From Chromatiales bacterium (lineage in GTDB: Bacteria; Pseudomonadota; Gammaproteobacteria; Steroidobacterales; GCA-2729495), in assembly GCA_030614035.1 (NCBI GenBank), contig JAUWKW010000072.1:1-7142 (forward strand): a stretch of 7,142 bases of DNA. Reading direction: 5' to 3'. The notes beneath the pieces are model-generated. The model had not been told where the DNA came from and did not search any database. It was given only the letters and a program-made list of their open reading frames with translations. A program made the translations under genes and the position numbers. Each line of letters begins with the position of its first letter. Position 1 is the stretch's first letter. Shown piece by piece: positions 1 to 6,377 of the stretch.

Positions 1-309
1 TGATCCACCCGCCAGCTGCGCCATCAGGTTCGCCGTGGCAGGCGCGATCAATATCAAGTCGGCCCAGCGGGCAAGCTCGATGTGGCCCATACCCGATTCG
101 GCTTTTTCATCCCAGAGATCGCCACGAACCGGCTCGCCCGATACGGCCTGGAACACGGTCGGCGATACCAGCCGCTCAGCACTGGCTGTCATGATCACCG
201 TCACCTCGGCGCCTTGCTCCCGCAGGCGCCTTACCAGGTCGGGGCTTTTGTAAGCCGCTATGCCGCCGGTGACGCCTAGCACGACATGCTGTCCCCGAAG
301 GTCAGCCAT
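1..309 (-). CDS. coaBC: CoaBC N-terminus (partial): phosphopantothenoylcysteine decarboxylase domain
   Basis: Bifunctional flavoprotein of coenzyme A synthesis. The CoaC half decarboxylates 4'-phosphopantothenoylcysteine to 4'-phosphopantetheine; the CoaB half, which makes that substrate, lies outside the window. Only about 103 N-terminal residues are present and the frame stays open at base 1. Seen directly: the flavoprotein nucleotide-binding start LGVTGGIAAYKSPDLVRRL (residues 11-29), the GHIELARWAD motif at 75-84 whose His76 corresponds to the catalytic His75 of E. coli Dfp, and IAPATANLMAQLAGG at 88-102. I chose the ATG at 309 because it is nearly collinear with E. coli and has a weak GCGAG five bases upstream. 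An in-frame ATG at 327 would add six residues (MKQRAV). The gene is divergent from radC with a spacer of about 130 bases, an arrangement also found in E. coli. Family assignment is secure; the exact start is not. Confidence 0.95.
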   Translation of the reverse strand, partial: MADLRGQHVVLGVTGGIAAYKSPDLVRRLREQGAEVTVIMTASAERLVSPTVFQAVSGEPVRGDLWDEKAESGMGHIELARWADLILIAPATANLMAQLAGGS

Positions 310-373
310 TACGGCTCGCTGTTTCATGCTCGTTCACAACCGCCAAAGGGTACCGCAAACCCTCTGGTAGTGC

Positions 374-390
374 TGTGCTTTGTCAGCACA
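374..390. repeat. Inverted repeat in the coaBC/radC divergent spacer
   Basis: TGTGCT and AGCACA form a perfect 6-base inverted repeat around the 5-base centre TTGTC. It lies 50 bases before the radC start and 65 bases before the coaBC start. It could be an operator half-site pair or a small hairpin in either leader. I see no convincing promoter hexamer pair in this spacer. A perfect TTGACA occurs on the minus strand (411-416) but has no matching -10 at the right distance. Function unknown. Confidence 0.3.
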
Positions 391-439
391 CGCTGCAGTT
401 TCTCGACTATTGTCAAGTGCGCCGGAAGAGCAGAATCCA

Positions 440-1126
440 ATGATGAGAGAACAAAGGATAAAAGACTGGCCAACCACCCAAAGGCCGCGGGAACGCCTGC
501 TGCAATTCGGTCCCGAACAGATCACCGATGCCGAGTTGATCGCGATCTTGGTCGGCCACGGAACTTCCGGGCAGTCTGCCGTGGCAACCGCACGAATGCT
601 ACTCAAACGATTCGGAAGTATCCGCGGCATCCTCAATGCCAGTCCACCTGAGCTCGTCAAGGTTAGAGGTATGGGCGCCAGCAAAACGGCTCGATTGATT
701 GCCGCGCGGGAATGCGGATGCCGCAACTTGCAAGAAAAGATGACTCCGGGCAAAGCCATCCGGTCTCCGGACGATAGCCGACGTTACCTGGTGGCGCGGC
801 TACGGGACCGGCCACACGAAGTCTTCTGTTGTATGTTCCTGGACAACCGGCATCGCGTGTTGGCATTCGACGAACTGTTTCGGGGGACGATCGATGCCAC
901 GACGGTTTATCCGAGAGAAGTGGTCAAACAGGCGCTGTACCGCAACGCTGCCGCAGTAATACTTGCCCATAATCACCCTTCGGGAATTGCCGAGCCCAGC
1001 CAGGCGGACCGACTCATCACCCGCCGGATACGCGATGCGCTGGATCTTATCGACATCCGGTTGCTTGACCATTTTATTGTCGGAGACGGCGATTGCGTGT
1101 CGTTGGCAGGGCGCGGAGAGATTTGA
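440..1126 (+). CDS. radC: RadC family JAMM/MPN-domain protein
   Basis: Protein of 228 residues, close to the E. coli RadC length. An N-terminal helix-hairpin-helix region covers about residues 20-90 (KVRGMGASKTARLIAA at 74-89 is the hairpin part). The C-terminal JAMM/MPN domain covers about 105-228. Putative metal ligands are visible in HNHPSGIAEPSQAD (177-190): His177, His179 and Asp190, with Ser187. FRGTIDATTVYPREVVKQAL and LLDHFIVGD are typical of the family. The start is the ATG at 440, with GGAAGAG nine bases upstream at 424-430; an adjacent ATG at 443 is possible, and a TTG at 380 would add an unconserved stretch. The name comes from an E. coli radC102 allele later assigned to recG, so a direct DNA repair role is doubtful, and the biochemical activity is not settled. 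It sits between coaBC and rpmB, its usual place in this block. An oddity is the Cys pair in ECGCRN (91-96), where I would expect no cysteines. Confidence 0.95.
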   Translation: MMREQRIKDWPTTQRPRERLLQFGPEQITDAELIAILVGHGTSGQSAVATARMLLKRFGSIRGILNASPPELVKVRGMGASKTARLIAARECGCRNLQEKMTPGKAIRSPDDSRRYLVARLRDRPHEVFCCMFLDNRHRVLAFDELFRGTIDATTVYPREVVKQALYRNAAAVILAHNHPSGIAEPSQADRLITRRIRDALDLIDIRLLDHFIVGDGDCVSLAGRGEI

Positions 1127-1128
1127 GC

Positions 1129-1145
1129 CCGACACGAGAAGTCGG
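1129..1145 (+). other. Small hairpin just after radC
   Basis: CCGAC and GTCGG pair around a 7-base loop, starting two bases after the radC stop. No T tract follows, so it is not a good intrinsic terminator. It may mark the 3' end of the radC message or be chance. Confidence 0.25.
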
Positions 1146-1189
1146 ACAAACAGGGGCCGCACGCGCCGGGCTTGGGAAGATCAGTCAGC

Positions 1190-1218
1190 TTGCCTATTGA
1201 GGCCCGGGCTGGTATAAA
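1190..1218 (+). promoter_or_regulatory. Sigma70-type promoter for rpmB-rpmG
   Basis: A -35 element TTGCCT (1190-1195) and a -10 element TATAAA (1213-1218) are separated by exactly 17 bases. Predicted transcription start is near 1225, giving a leader of about 50 bases before rpmB. The -10 is followed by ACGCCTCC, a fairly GC-rich discriminator. Such discriminators are common at ribosomal promoters that respond to ppGpp/DksA; that link is inference here. The spacer contains the 8-base palindrome GCCCGGGC (1202-1209), probably incidental. Confidence 0.6.
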
Positions 1219-1276
1219 ACGCCTCCTTTGCGCTGCCCAATACGGCACTAACTTATTGATTTATTGAAGGCTCGTC

Positions 1277-1513
1277 ATGTCCCGAGTATGTCAGGTAACA
1301 GGCAAGCGCCCGATGTCGGGAAATAACGTTTCGCACGCTAATAACAAGACCAGACGCCGGTTTTTGCCCAACATTCATCCACATCGCTTTTGGGTAGATA
1401 GCGAGCAGCGCTACGTCAAGTTAACGGTGTCCAGGAAAGGCCTCAGAATCATCGATAAGCACGGTATCGACAAAGTTTTAAGTGACTTGCGTACCCGTGG
1501 CGTAAAAGTCTGA
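1277..1513 (+). CDS. rpmB: 50S ribosomal protein L28
   Basis: Protein of 78 residues, the same length as E. coli L28, starting [17 protein letters not shown] and containing [17 protein letters not shown] and the C-terminal LRTRGVKV. L28 is a basic large-subunit protein that binds 23S rRNA near the E-site region. The ATG has a clear ribosome binding site, GAAGG at 1266-1270, six bases upstream. Only one cysteine is present (Cys5), so this is the form without the zinc-ribbon cysteine pairs. It is the first gene of an rpmB-rpmG unit, behind a good promoter, with rpmG 36 bases downstream. Assignment is essentially certain. Confidence 0.99.
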   Translation: MSRVCQVTGKRPMSGNNVSHANNKTRRRFLPNIHPHRFWVDSEQRYVKLTVSRKGLRIIDKHGIDKVLSDLRTRGVKV

Positions 1514-1549
1514 CAAACGGTGGCGCGGTAGTTCGCCGGAGACTGAGAA

Positions 1550-1705
1550 ATGAGAGAAAAAATTCGGCTAGTATCATCGGCAGGAACCGGGCACTTCTAC
1601 ACGACGACCAAGAACAAGCGGCTCCACCCGGAGAAATTCGAGGTCCGCAAGTTCGACCCGACGATACGCAAACACGTGATCTACAAGGAAGGCAAGATCA
1701 AGTAA
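1550..1705 (+). CDS. rpmG: 50S ribosomal protein L33
   Basis: Short gene of 51 codons encoding [20 protein letters not shown] at the start and [11 protein letters not shown] at the end. It matches bacterial L33, a 23S rRNA-binding protein near the E site. Compared with the 55-residue E. coli protein it lacks the extra N-terminal residues AKG and begins directly at the REKI part, as in Pseudomonas. It has no cysteine at all, so it is the zinc-free form. GGAG at 1538-1541 lies eight bases before the ATG and fixes the start. It follows rpmB closely and is followed by a strong terminator. In E. coli mutM follows on the same message; here a minus-strand desaturase intervenes. Confidence 0.98.
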   Translation: MREKIRLVSSAGTGHFYTTTKNKRLHPEKFEVRKFDPTIRKHVIYKEGKIK

Positions 1706-1729
1706 GTGAGATCGGTTTTTGCTTGCATT

Positions 1730-1756
1730 AAAAAACCCGCCAACGGCGGGTTTTTT
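1730..1756. terminator. Symmetric intrinsic terminator between rpmG and the desaturase
   Basis: CCCGCC (1736-1741) and GGCGGG (1745-1750) pair around the 3-base loop AAC. The stem is flanked by six A residues (1730-1735) and six T residues (1751-1756), so it reads as hairpin plus T tract on both strands. It lies 24 bases after the rpmG stop and 36 bases beyond the desaturase stop, so it can end both convergent transcripts. Confidence 0.9.
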
Positions 1757-1792
1757 CGTTGCTGCGGCCACAAGCGCCGACTTGACTCACTA

Positions 1793-2974
1793 TCAGGCAG
1801 CCTGCAGCGCGTAACCGCGAAGCCTGGTAGCGAAATCTTCCAGCACTTGAATTCCGCTGGCCTCGGCCATTGCGCACCATTCCTTCAATTGCGTAACCAG
1901 ATGTTCATTACTAACGTTTGCCTGCTCCCATAATTCGGTCAGGCGCTCGCGGTACTCGTGAACGACGCGGATTGTCTGATGATCGGCAAGCAAAGCGGTT
2001 AAGCGCGCCCGGGCTACATCGTCGAGTCGACCGGGGCGGCGCACCACCAGTTTCCGTGCTTTTCGCAATAAGCTGTTGCTTCGATTGGCACGCCGCTCGG
2101 TCCGAAGCACCGGCAACGTAACTTTGCGCGTGTAATCCCGAAGTACATGCATACGATTTACCAGGATTACCTGCAGCGTCTCCAGGTCCACGTGACGCGG
2201 CTCGTCCGCGAAATTGGGCTTGGGCGCCACGCGGCGGATCTTGCACATACCCAAGGCCCGCAGGGTACAAATGTAGAACCAACCGATATCGAATTCCCAC
2301 CAACGCACCGAAAACTTCGCCGACGTAGGAAACGCATGGTGGTTGTTATGCAATTCTTCACCACCGATCAAGAGCGCGATCGGTAGCATGTTTGTCGAAG
2401 CATCGTCAGTCTCGAAATTCCGATAACCGGAATGATGGCCAAGTCCGTTGATTCCGCCAGCGGCGAACACCGGCATTGAAAGCATCTGAATTGCCAGGAT
2501 CGTGATGCCAACCACCCCGAACAACAGCAGATCAATGGTGAGCATCAGCACGATACCCAAACTCGAGTAACGTGCGATGACATTTCTCTCAAGCCAGTCA
2601 TCCGGAGTTCCGCGCCCAAACTCGTCCAAGGTCTCGGCGTTTTTCGCTTCGACCTTATACAGTTCCGCACCTTCCAGCAGGACCTTGCGCAGACCGAATA
2701 CGACCGGACTGTGTGGGTCTCCTTCGCGCTCGCAATGAGCATGATGCTTGCGATGTATAGCAACCCATGCGCGAGTCTGCATGCCGGAACTCAGCCAGAT
2801 CCAGATACGGAAGAAGATGCGCAGCGCAGGGTGCAGGTCAATCGCCCTGTGCGCCTGATCCCGGTGCAGGTACAGCGTTACCGCCATCATCGAAACCTGG
2901 ACCATGACGAAGGTAATCGCCACGTAACCCCAAAACGTCAGGCCAGAAAACAGCCCGTAAGCATAGTCCAACAT
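1793..2974 (-). CDS. desA: DesA-type membrane fatty acid (acyl-lipid) desaturase
   Basis: Integral-membrane di-iron desaturase of 393 residues. It is strongly similar to what I recall of Pseudomonas aeruginosa DesA (PA0286), which puts a delta-9 double bond into acyl chains of existing phospholipids using O2. The three histidine boxes are intact: HRDQAH (37-42), HRKHH (74-78) and HNNHH (209-213), plus the GHHSGYRNFE region (179-188). Hydrophobic segments lie at about 13-34, 49-63 and 137-175. EELHNNHHAFPTSAKFS and the WWEFDIGW stretch are hallmarks of this subgroup. Residues from about 262 to 393 are soluble, charged and helical, ending in KEWCAMAEASGI and LEDFATRLRGYA; this tail is outside the core desaturase domain. 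The ATG at 2974 has GGAGGG at 2984-2989 with nine-base spacing. The gene stands alone on the minus strand, between rpmG and mutM. Exact substrate (phospholipid or acyl-CoA) and double-bond position are inferred from the family. Confidence 0.9.
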   Translation of the reverse strand: MLDYAYGLFSGLTFWGYVAITFVMVQVSMMAVTLYLHRDQAHRAIDLHPALRIFFRIWIWLSSGMQTRAWVAIHRKHHAHCEREGDPHSPVVFGLRKVLLEGAELYKVEAKNAETLDEFGRGTPDDWLERNVIARYSSLGIVLMLTIDLLLFGVVGITILAIQMLSMPVFAAGGINGLGHHSGYRNFETDDASTNMLPIALLIGGEELHNNHHAFPTSAKFSVRWWEFDIGWFYICTLRALGMCKIRRVAPKPNFADEPRHVDLETLQVILVNRMHVLRDYTRKVTLPVLRTERRANRSNSLLRKARKLVVRRPGRLDDVARARLTALLADHQTIRVVHEYRERLTELWEQANVSNEHLVTQLKEWCAMAEASGIQVLEDFATRLRGYALQAA

Positions 2975-3010
2975 ATAACCGCGCCCTCCGAAGAGGTAAA
3001 AGCGGCCGTG

Positions 3011-3039
3011 ACTATAGCCGAACCTGGCAACGACTCCAA
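3011..3039 (-). promoter_or_regulatory. Possible promoter of the desaturase gene
   Basis: Read on the minus strand: TTGGAG (rc of 3034-3039), a 17-base spacer, then TATAGT (rc of 3011-3016). The -10 matches consensus in 5 of 6 bases and the -35 in 3 of 6. Transcription would start near 3004, about 30 bases before the ATG, leaving room for the GGAGGG ribosome binding site. The weak -35 suggests activator dependence or moderate strength; that is inference. Confidence 0.4.
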
Positions 3040-3060
3040 GCGAATGGCTCTCGCTTTGCG

Positions 3061-3070
3061 GCCTGCAGGC
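3061..3070. repeat. 10-base perfect palindrome upstream of the desaturase promoter
   Basis: GCCTGCAGGC reads the same on both strands. It lies about 57 to 66 bases upstream of the predicted desaturase transcription start. It could be a regulator site or chance. Confidence 0.25.
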
Positions 3071-3082
3071 TGTTTTAGGTTT

Positions 3083-3098
3083 CAGCGGCGATCCGCTG
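3083..3098. repeat. Dyad CAGCGG-N4-CCGCTG between desaturase and mutM
   Basis: CAGCGGCGATCCGCTG has perfect 6-base arms around CGAT. The 8-base form CAGCGGAT, present here on the minus strand (3091-3098), recurs on the plus strand at 3135-3142. A dyad plus an extra half-site in a divergent spacer suits an operator for a dimeric regulator of the desaturase, mutM or both. It does not match the FabR site as I remember it, and I cannot match it to any other known regulator. The rest of the spacer (2975-3233) shows no gene and no confident mutM promoter; TATGCT at 3211-3216 is -10-like but has no -35. Confidence 0.35.
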
Positions 3099-3233
3099 CG
3101 AAGTGCCGATAAGCGTCTGTTTTAAAGGGTATCCCAGCGGATATTGCGGTACAACAAACCCCTGCCCAGCGAAGTCTGAACGGGGCGTAGCGGGTCCCCA
3201 GGACCTCGGTTATGCTTGCGATAGAGCCACTCC

Positions 3234-4049
3234 ATGCCTGAATTGCCCGAAGTTGAAACAACCCGCTTGGGGATTAGTCCCAGCCTTTCTGGTCACTCCA
3301 TTGCAGGTGTCGTGATTCGGGAACGGCGGCTTCGCTGGCCGATTCCCGAGCACATCGAAGAACGGTTGACCGGCGCTGTCGTGTCCAGCGTGGAGCGACG
3401 CGCCAAATACCTGCTGTTTCGAACCGCGCGCGGCACCGCGATGGCACACCTCGGTATGTCGGGTAGCATGCGTATCGTCGCATCAGAAACCGATCCGACT
3501 CCGCATGACCACTATGACATCGTCATGGATAGTGGAACGGCGTTGCGGTTCAATGATCCCCGCCGCTTCGGCTGTCTACTGTGGACCGACGACAACCCGG
3601 CAATTCATCCATTATTGGCGCGCCTTGGCCCGGAACCGCTTGGGGCAGATTTCAACGGGGAGTATTTGTATTCAACCGCGAAAAATCGGCGCGTCACCAT
3701 CAAGCAGTACCTGATGAACGGCAACATAGTAGCGGGCGTTGGAAATATTTATGCAAGTGAATCGCTGTTTCGATCGGGTATCCACCCGCTCCGCGCGGCG
3801 GGGCGTATTTCGCAGAAAAGAATGAATGATTTGGCGCAGCAGGTTCGTGCGGTTTTGACCGAGGCTATTCGACTCGGCGGAACAACACTGCGTGATTTTT
3901 ATGGCGGAGATGGCAAACCAGGATATTTCAAAGCCGAGCTCATGGTGTATGACCGAGCCGGAATGCCGTGTCGCTTGTGCGGAGAACCTATTCGACAGGC
4001 CGTCATCGGCCAAAGATCCACTTATTATTGTGTCGGTTGTCAGCGCTAA
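3234..4049 (+). CDS. mutM: Formamidopyrimidine-DNA glycosylase (Fpg/MutM)
   Basis: Bifunctional base excision repair enzyme of 271 residues. It removes 8-oxoguanine and formamidopyrimidines from DNA and nicks the abasic site by beta,delta-elimination. The N-terminus MPELPEVETTRLG supplies the catalytic Pro2 (the N-terminal proline after Met removal) and Glu3. Lys58 in RRAKYLLF, Met75 in HLGMSG and Arg110/Phe112 in NDPRRFG are the conserved lesion-binding and base-displacing residues. GVGNIYASESLF (168-179) belongs to the helix-two-turn-helix DNA-binding region. The C-terminal zinc finger is intact: Cys246, Cys249, Cys266 and Cys269, with Arg261 in GQRSTYYC. The start is fixed because the proline must be residue 2, although only a weak AGAG precedes it. 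In E. coli mutM is cotranscribed with rpmB and rpmG. Here a terminator and an opposing gene intervene, so it needs its own promoter. Confidence 0.98.
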   Translation: MPELPEVETTRLGISPSLSGHSIAGVVIRERRLRWPIPEHIEERLTGAVVSSVERRAKYLLFRTARGTAMAHLGMSGSMRIVASETDPTPHDHYDIVMDSGTALRFNDPRRFGCLLWTDDNPAIHPLLARLGPEPLGADFNGEYLYSTAKNRRVTIKQYLMNGNIVAGVGNIYASESLFRSGIHPLRAAGRISQKRMNDLAQQVRAVLTEAIRLGGTTLRDFYGGDGKPGYFKAELMVYDRAGMPCRLCGEPIRQAVIGQRSTYYCVGCQR

Positions 4050-4068
4050 GCGTCGCTTAAACGGTCAT

Positions 4069-4089
4069 CGGGTTTGTCGCAGACACCCG
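4069..4089. other. Bulged hairpin between the convergent mutM and ggt genes
   Basis: CGGGT and GTC on the left pair with GACACCCG on the right, leaving a 2-base TT bulge and a GCA loop. It sits in the 41-base gap between the mutM and ggt stops. Neither side has a T tract, so it is at best a weak or factor-assisted transcription end for the two converging genes. Confidence 0.35.
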
Positions 4090-4090
4090 G

Positions 4091-5782
4091 CTAGTACACC
4101 CGAACCTCGTCCTCACCCCGGCCCCGGGGATCGGTCACTGCTTCGACTTTACCGGTTTCATAGTCCCAGGTAACGACGTTCATATTGCCGAATGCACGGC
4201 GTGATTCTTTTAGTTGATGGCCCATTTCTGTCAGGCCCTCCTGTTCGTCCGGGGACAGGGCGCCTTTTTCGAACACCACTTCATCGGGAAAAAACTGGTG
4301 ATGGTATCGCTTGAGGCCAACCATCTCGGAGGCGTTTGCCCCGCCCATCCACTCGAGCCCCGCCAGAAAAACCATCGTAATAATTCTACTTCCGCCTGGT
4401 GTACCAAGAATCGCTACGCCGCGGTCGGACTCAAGAAACGTCGGGGACATACTTGAAAGCATCCGTTTACCCGGGGCGATCTCATTGGCGGTGGTGCCAA
4501 TCAACTCGTATTCATTGGGTGTTGCCGGCTTGATTACGAAGTCGTCCATTTCATTATTGAGGATCACGCCAGTACCTGGCGGCATAAAGCCGGAGCCGTA
4601 CCAGGTATTTATGGACAGTGTCGCGGCTACCCTATTGCCCTCGCTATCGAGTACTGAGAAATGCGTGGTTTGCGTGCCCCCGGATTGTTTCGGCCAAATA
4701 CCAGCAAGACTTGTGCTACGCGTAGCTTGGTCTGTACGAATCGATCCACGCTGGCCGGCCGCGTAATACGGATGCGTCAGGCGTGCCACCGGTATGTCAA
4801 CGAAGTCCGGGTCGCCGAGGTATTTCGCTCGATCACGATAGGCCCGGCGCATGGCTTCTATGATCAGGTGCTTGCGGGTTGCCGAATCCATCGCCTGCAA
4901 ATCGAAACCTGCCAGCACGTGCAGCATGTTTGCCAACGCAATACCCCCGGATGATGGGGGCGGTGCAGAAATAATTCGCACGCCTCGATTCTCAACGACT
5001 ATCGGCTCACGCTCGATTACCTTGTAGTTCGCAAGATCGTCGGCGGTCCAGATTCCACCAGCATCGCGCACTCCATCGACAAGAAGTTTGCTGGTCTCAC
5101 CGCGGTAGTAACCGTCGAAGCCATTGTCCGCTAAGCGTTGCAGGGTTCGCGCCAGGTCCGGCTGCCGAATAACTGTGCCAGTCTCGGGTATTTCTCCATC
5201 GGGTAGAAAAACCTTTGAAAACGCGGGCCATTGCTCGTAGGCACGACTGCGAAAACGCAGTCCCATTAAAGTGCGCCTGGACGCGGAAAAACCGTTCTCA
5301 GCGTAGCGGATCGCCGGCGCCAGGCTTTGGGCCAGCGGCAAACGCCCGTAGCGGTCAGCAAGAAAAACCAGTCCCGCCGGCTGGCCCGGTATCCCGGCTG
5401 CAAGCGGACCATCTAGTGAAGCATGCGGACGCGGCTCACCCTGTTTGTCGAGATACATATCCGCTGTTGCGGCTCCGGGAGCTACCTCACGGGCATCCAC
5501 GAAAATATTCCGGTCTTCCGCCTCTATATGCAGCAACCAGAACGCGCCGCCGCCGAGCCCCGAGCTGGCAGGCTCAACGACTGCTAACGCAGCGCCGACA
5601 GCAACCGCGGCATCAAACGCGTTGCCTCCCTGACCGAGAATTTCCATGCCGGCTTTTGTTGCCAGCGGATCAGCGCTCGCTATGGCGGCCTGTTTTGGTA
5701 GTGATTCTGCACAGGCCAGCAGCGGCAGCAAAAGCGCGATCAACCATGTGCCAAAAAATGCTGTCTTTCGGTCTGTTTTCAT
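4091..5782 (-). CDS. ggt: Gamma-glutamyltransferase / glutathione hydrolase precursor
   Basis: Ntn-hydrolase of 563 residues that cleaves the gamma-glutamyl bond of glutathione, hydrolysing it or transferring it to an acceptor, in the periplasm. The chain should self-process before Thr372 in GGTQTTHFSV, giving a small subunit of 192 residues, the expected size. Substrate-binding elements are present: Arg98 in DAREVAP, NNEMDDF (409-415), LSSMSPT (442-448) and TPGGSR (461-466). The lid-loop region IKPATPNEYELIG is present, as in E. coli. The ATG at 5782 begins a good signal peptide: KTDRK, a hydrophobic core to residue 22, then ACAES. This allows signal peptidase I cleavage after Ala25, or lipid attachment at Cys24. 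No clear ribosome binding site precedes this ATG. A GTG at 5860 would add 26 residues that fit poorly before a signal sequence. It lies 105 bases after coaD on the same strand and converges with mutM. Confidence 0.96.
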   Translation of the reverse strand: MKTDRKTAFFGTWLIALLLPLLACAESLPKQAAIASADPLATKAGMEILGQGGNAFDAAVAVGAALAVVEPASSGLGGGAFWLLHIEAEDRNIFVDAREVAPGAATADMYLDKQGEPRPHASLDGPLAAGIPGQPAGLVFLADRYGRLPLAQSLAPAIRYAENGFSASRRTLMGLRFRSRAYEQWPAFSKVFLPDGEIPETGTVIRQPDLARTLQRLADNGFDGYYRGETSKLLVDGVRDAGGIWTADDLANYKVIEREPIVVENRGVRIISAPPPSSGGIALANMLHVLAGFDLQAMDSATRKHLIIEAMRRAYRDRAKYLGDPDFVDIPVARLTHPYYAAGQRGSIRTDQATRSTSLAGIWPKQSGGTQTTHFSVLDSEGNRVAATLSINTWYGSGFMPPGTGVILNNEMDDFVIKPATPNEYELIGTTANEIAPGKRMLSSMSPTFLESDRGVAILGTPGGSRIITMVFLAGLEWMGGANASEMVGLKRYHHQFFPDEVVFEKGALSPDEQEGLTEMGHQLKESRRAFGNMNVVTWDYETGKVEAVTDPRGRGEDEVRVY

Positions 5783-5887
5783 CAAAAAAGCTGGAAAAGT
5801 TATTCCGCGTTCGGCGACATGCGTCCGAAGCTTGGGAAACTGAACGGATCCTTTAGACACTATCCAGGTAAGCTAAATCGTCTGTGC

Positions 5888-6370
5888 TCACGGCGCGCAA
5901 TGAGCCCGCAGTGCGTTGTTCACAGACACGTGCACGAAGGCCGACACGTCACCGCCCATGCTGGCGATTTCGCGCACCAGTGACGAGGAGACAAACATGA
6001 ATTTTTCGGTCGGAGTCAGAAAGACAGTTTCAACCTGCGGCTCAAGATGGCGGTTCATCGTTGCCAGCTGAAATTCATATTCAAAATCCGATGCTGCCCG
6101 CAATCCCCGTATAACGGCCTGCAGCTTGCGGGCTCGTGCGAAACTGACGGTCAAACCGTCGTACCCCTCTACTTCGACGTGGTCCAGGTCGGCCAGCACT
6201 TCCCTTGCCATCGTCATGCGTTCATCCAGGTCAAACATCGGTGTTTTACCCGGACTCGCGGCCACAGCGATTACGACCGGACTGAACAGTGTCGCGGCCC
6301 GGCGCACAATCTCCTCGTGACCGTTGGTGAAGGGATCGAATGTTCCCGGATACATGGCCCCTGTCGCCAC
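5888..6370 (-). CDS. coaD: Phosphopantetheine adenylyltransferase
   Basis: Enzyme of the penultimate step of coenzyme A synthesis: 4'-phosphopantetheine plus ATP gives dephospho-CoA and pyrophosphate. Protein of 160 residues, cytosolic and normally hexameric. The nucleotidyltransferase motif YPGTFDPFTNGH (7-18) carries Thr10 and His18. Lys42 in SPGKTPMF, Arg88 and Arg91 in VIRGLRA, and the ATP-site SSSLVRE (128-134) are all present. These residues fall at the same numbers as in E. coli only if translation starts at the GTG at 6370, and GGAG lies seven bases before it. A GTG at 6376 is one base from that GGAG and is unlikely; an ATG at 6349 would remove the N-terminal strand. It follows rsmD by 34 bases and probably shares its message; ggt follows. 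Its product step is directly downstream of CoaBC, whose gene is at the other end of the window. Confidence 0.98.
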   Translation of the reverse strand: MATGAMYPGTFDPFTNGHEEIVRRAATLFSPVVIAVAASPGKTPMFDLDERMTMAREVLADLDHVEVEGYDGLTVSFARARKLQAVIRGLRAASDFEYEFQLATMNRHLEPQVETVFLTPTEKFMFVSSSLVREIASMGGDVSAFVHVSVNNALRAHCAP

Positions 6371-6377
6371 TAACACA

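Noticed and set aside
373..390. Possible LexA (SOS) box before radC
   Set aside because: CTGT is present, but the base run eight positions later is AGCA rather than ACAG, so the CTGT-N8-ACAG rule fails.
380..439. N-terminal extension of radC from a TTG at 380
   Set aside because: It would add 20 unconserved residues, whereas the ATG at 440 has GGAAGAG at a proper distance.
286..759. Overlapping open frames on both strands across the coaBC/radC spacer and the first part of radC
   Set aside because: They overlap radC or coaBC in other frames, show no recognisable motif and have low-complexity, Arg/Pro-rich composition typical of antisense shadows in GC-rich DNA.
1793..2974. Recent mobile element insertion of the desaturase gene
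   Set aside because: No terminal inverted repeats, target-site duplication, integrase or transposase gene flanks it, and its codon use looks like its neighbours.
3193..3205. Inverted repeat GGTCC-CCA-GGACC upstream of mutM
   Set aside because: Arms are only five bases, and no promoter element pairs with it; too short to claim as an operator.
5215..5856. 213-codon plus-strand frame opposite ggt
   Set aside because: It lies antisense to a well-conserved ggt sequence, is rich in Arg, Pro and Ala with no motif, and has no ribosome binding site.
5783..5860. N-terminal extension of ggt from a GTG at 5860
   Set aside because: It would put 26 polar residues before the signal peptide; the ATG at 5782 starts a normal leader. 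Not fully excluded, because neither start has a clear ribosome binding site.
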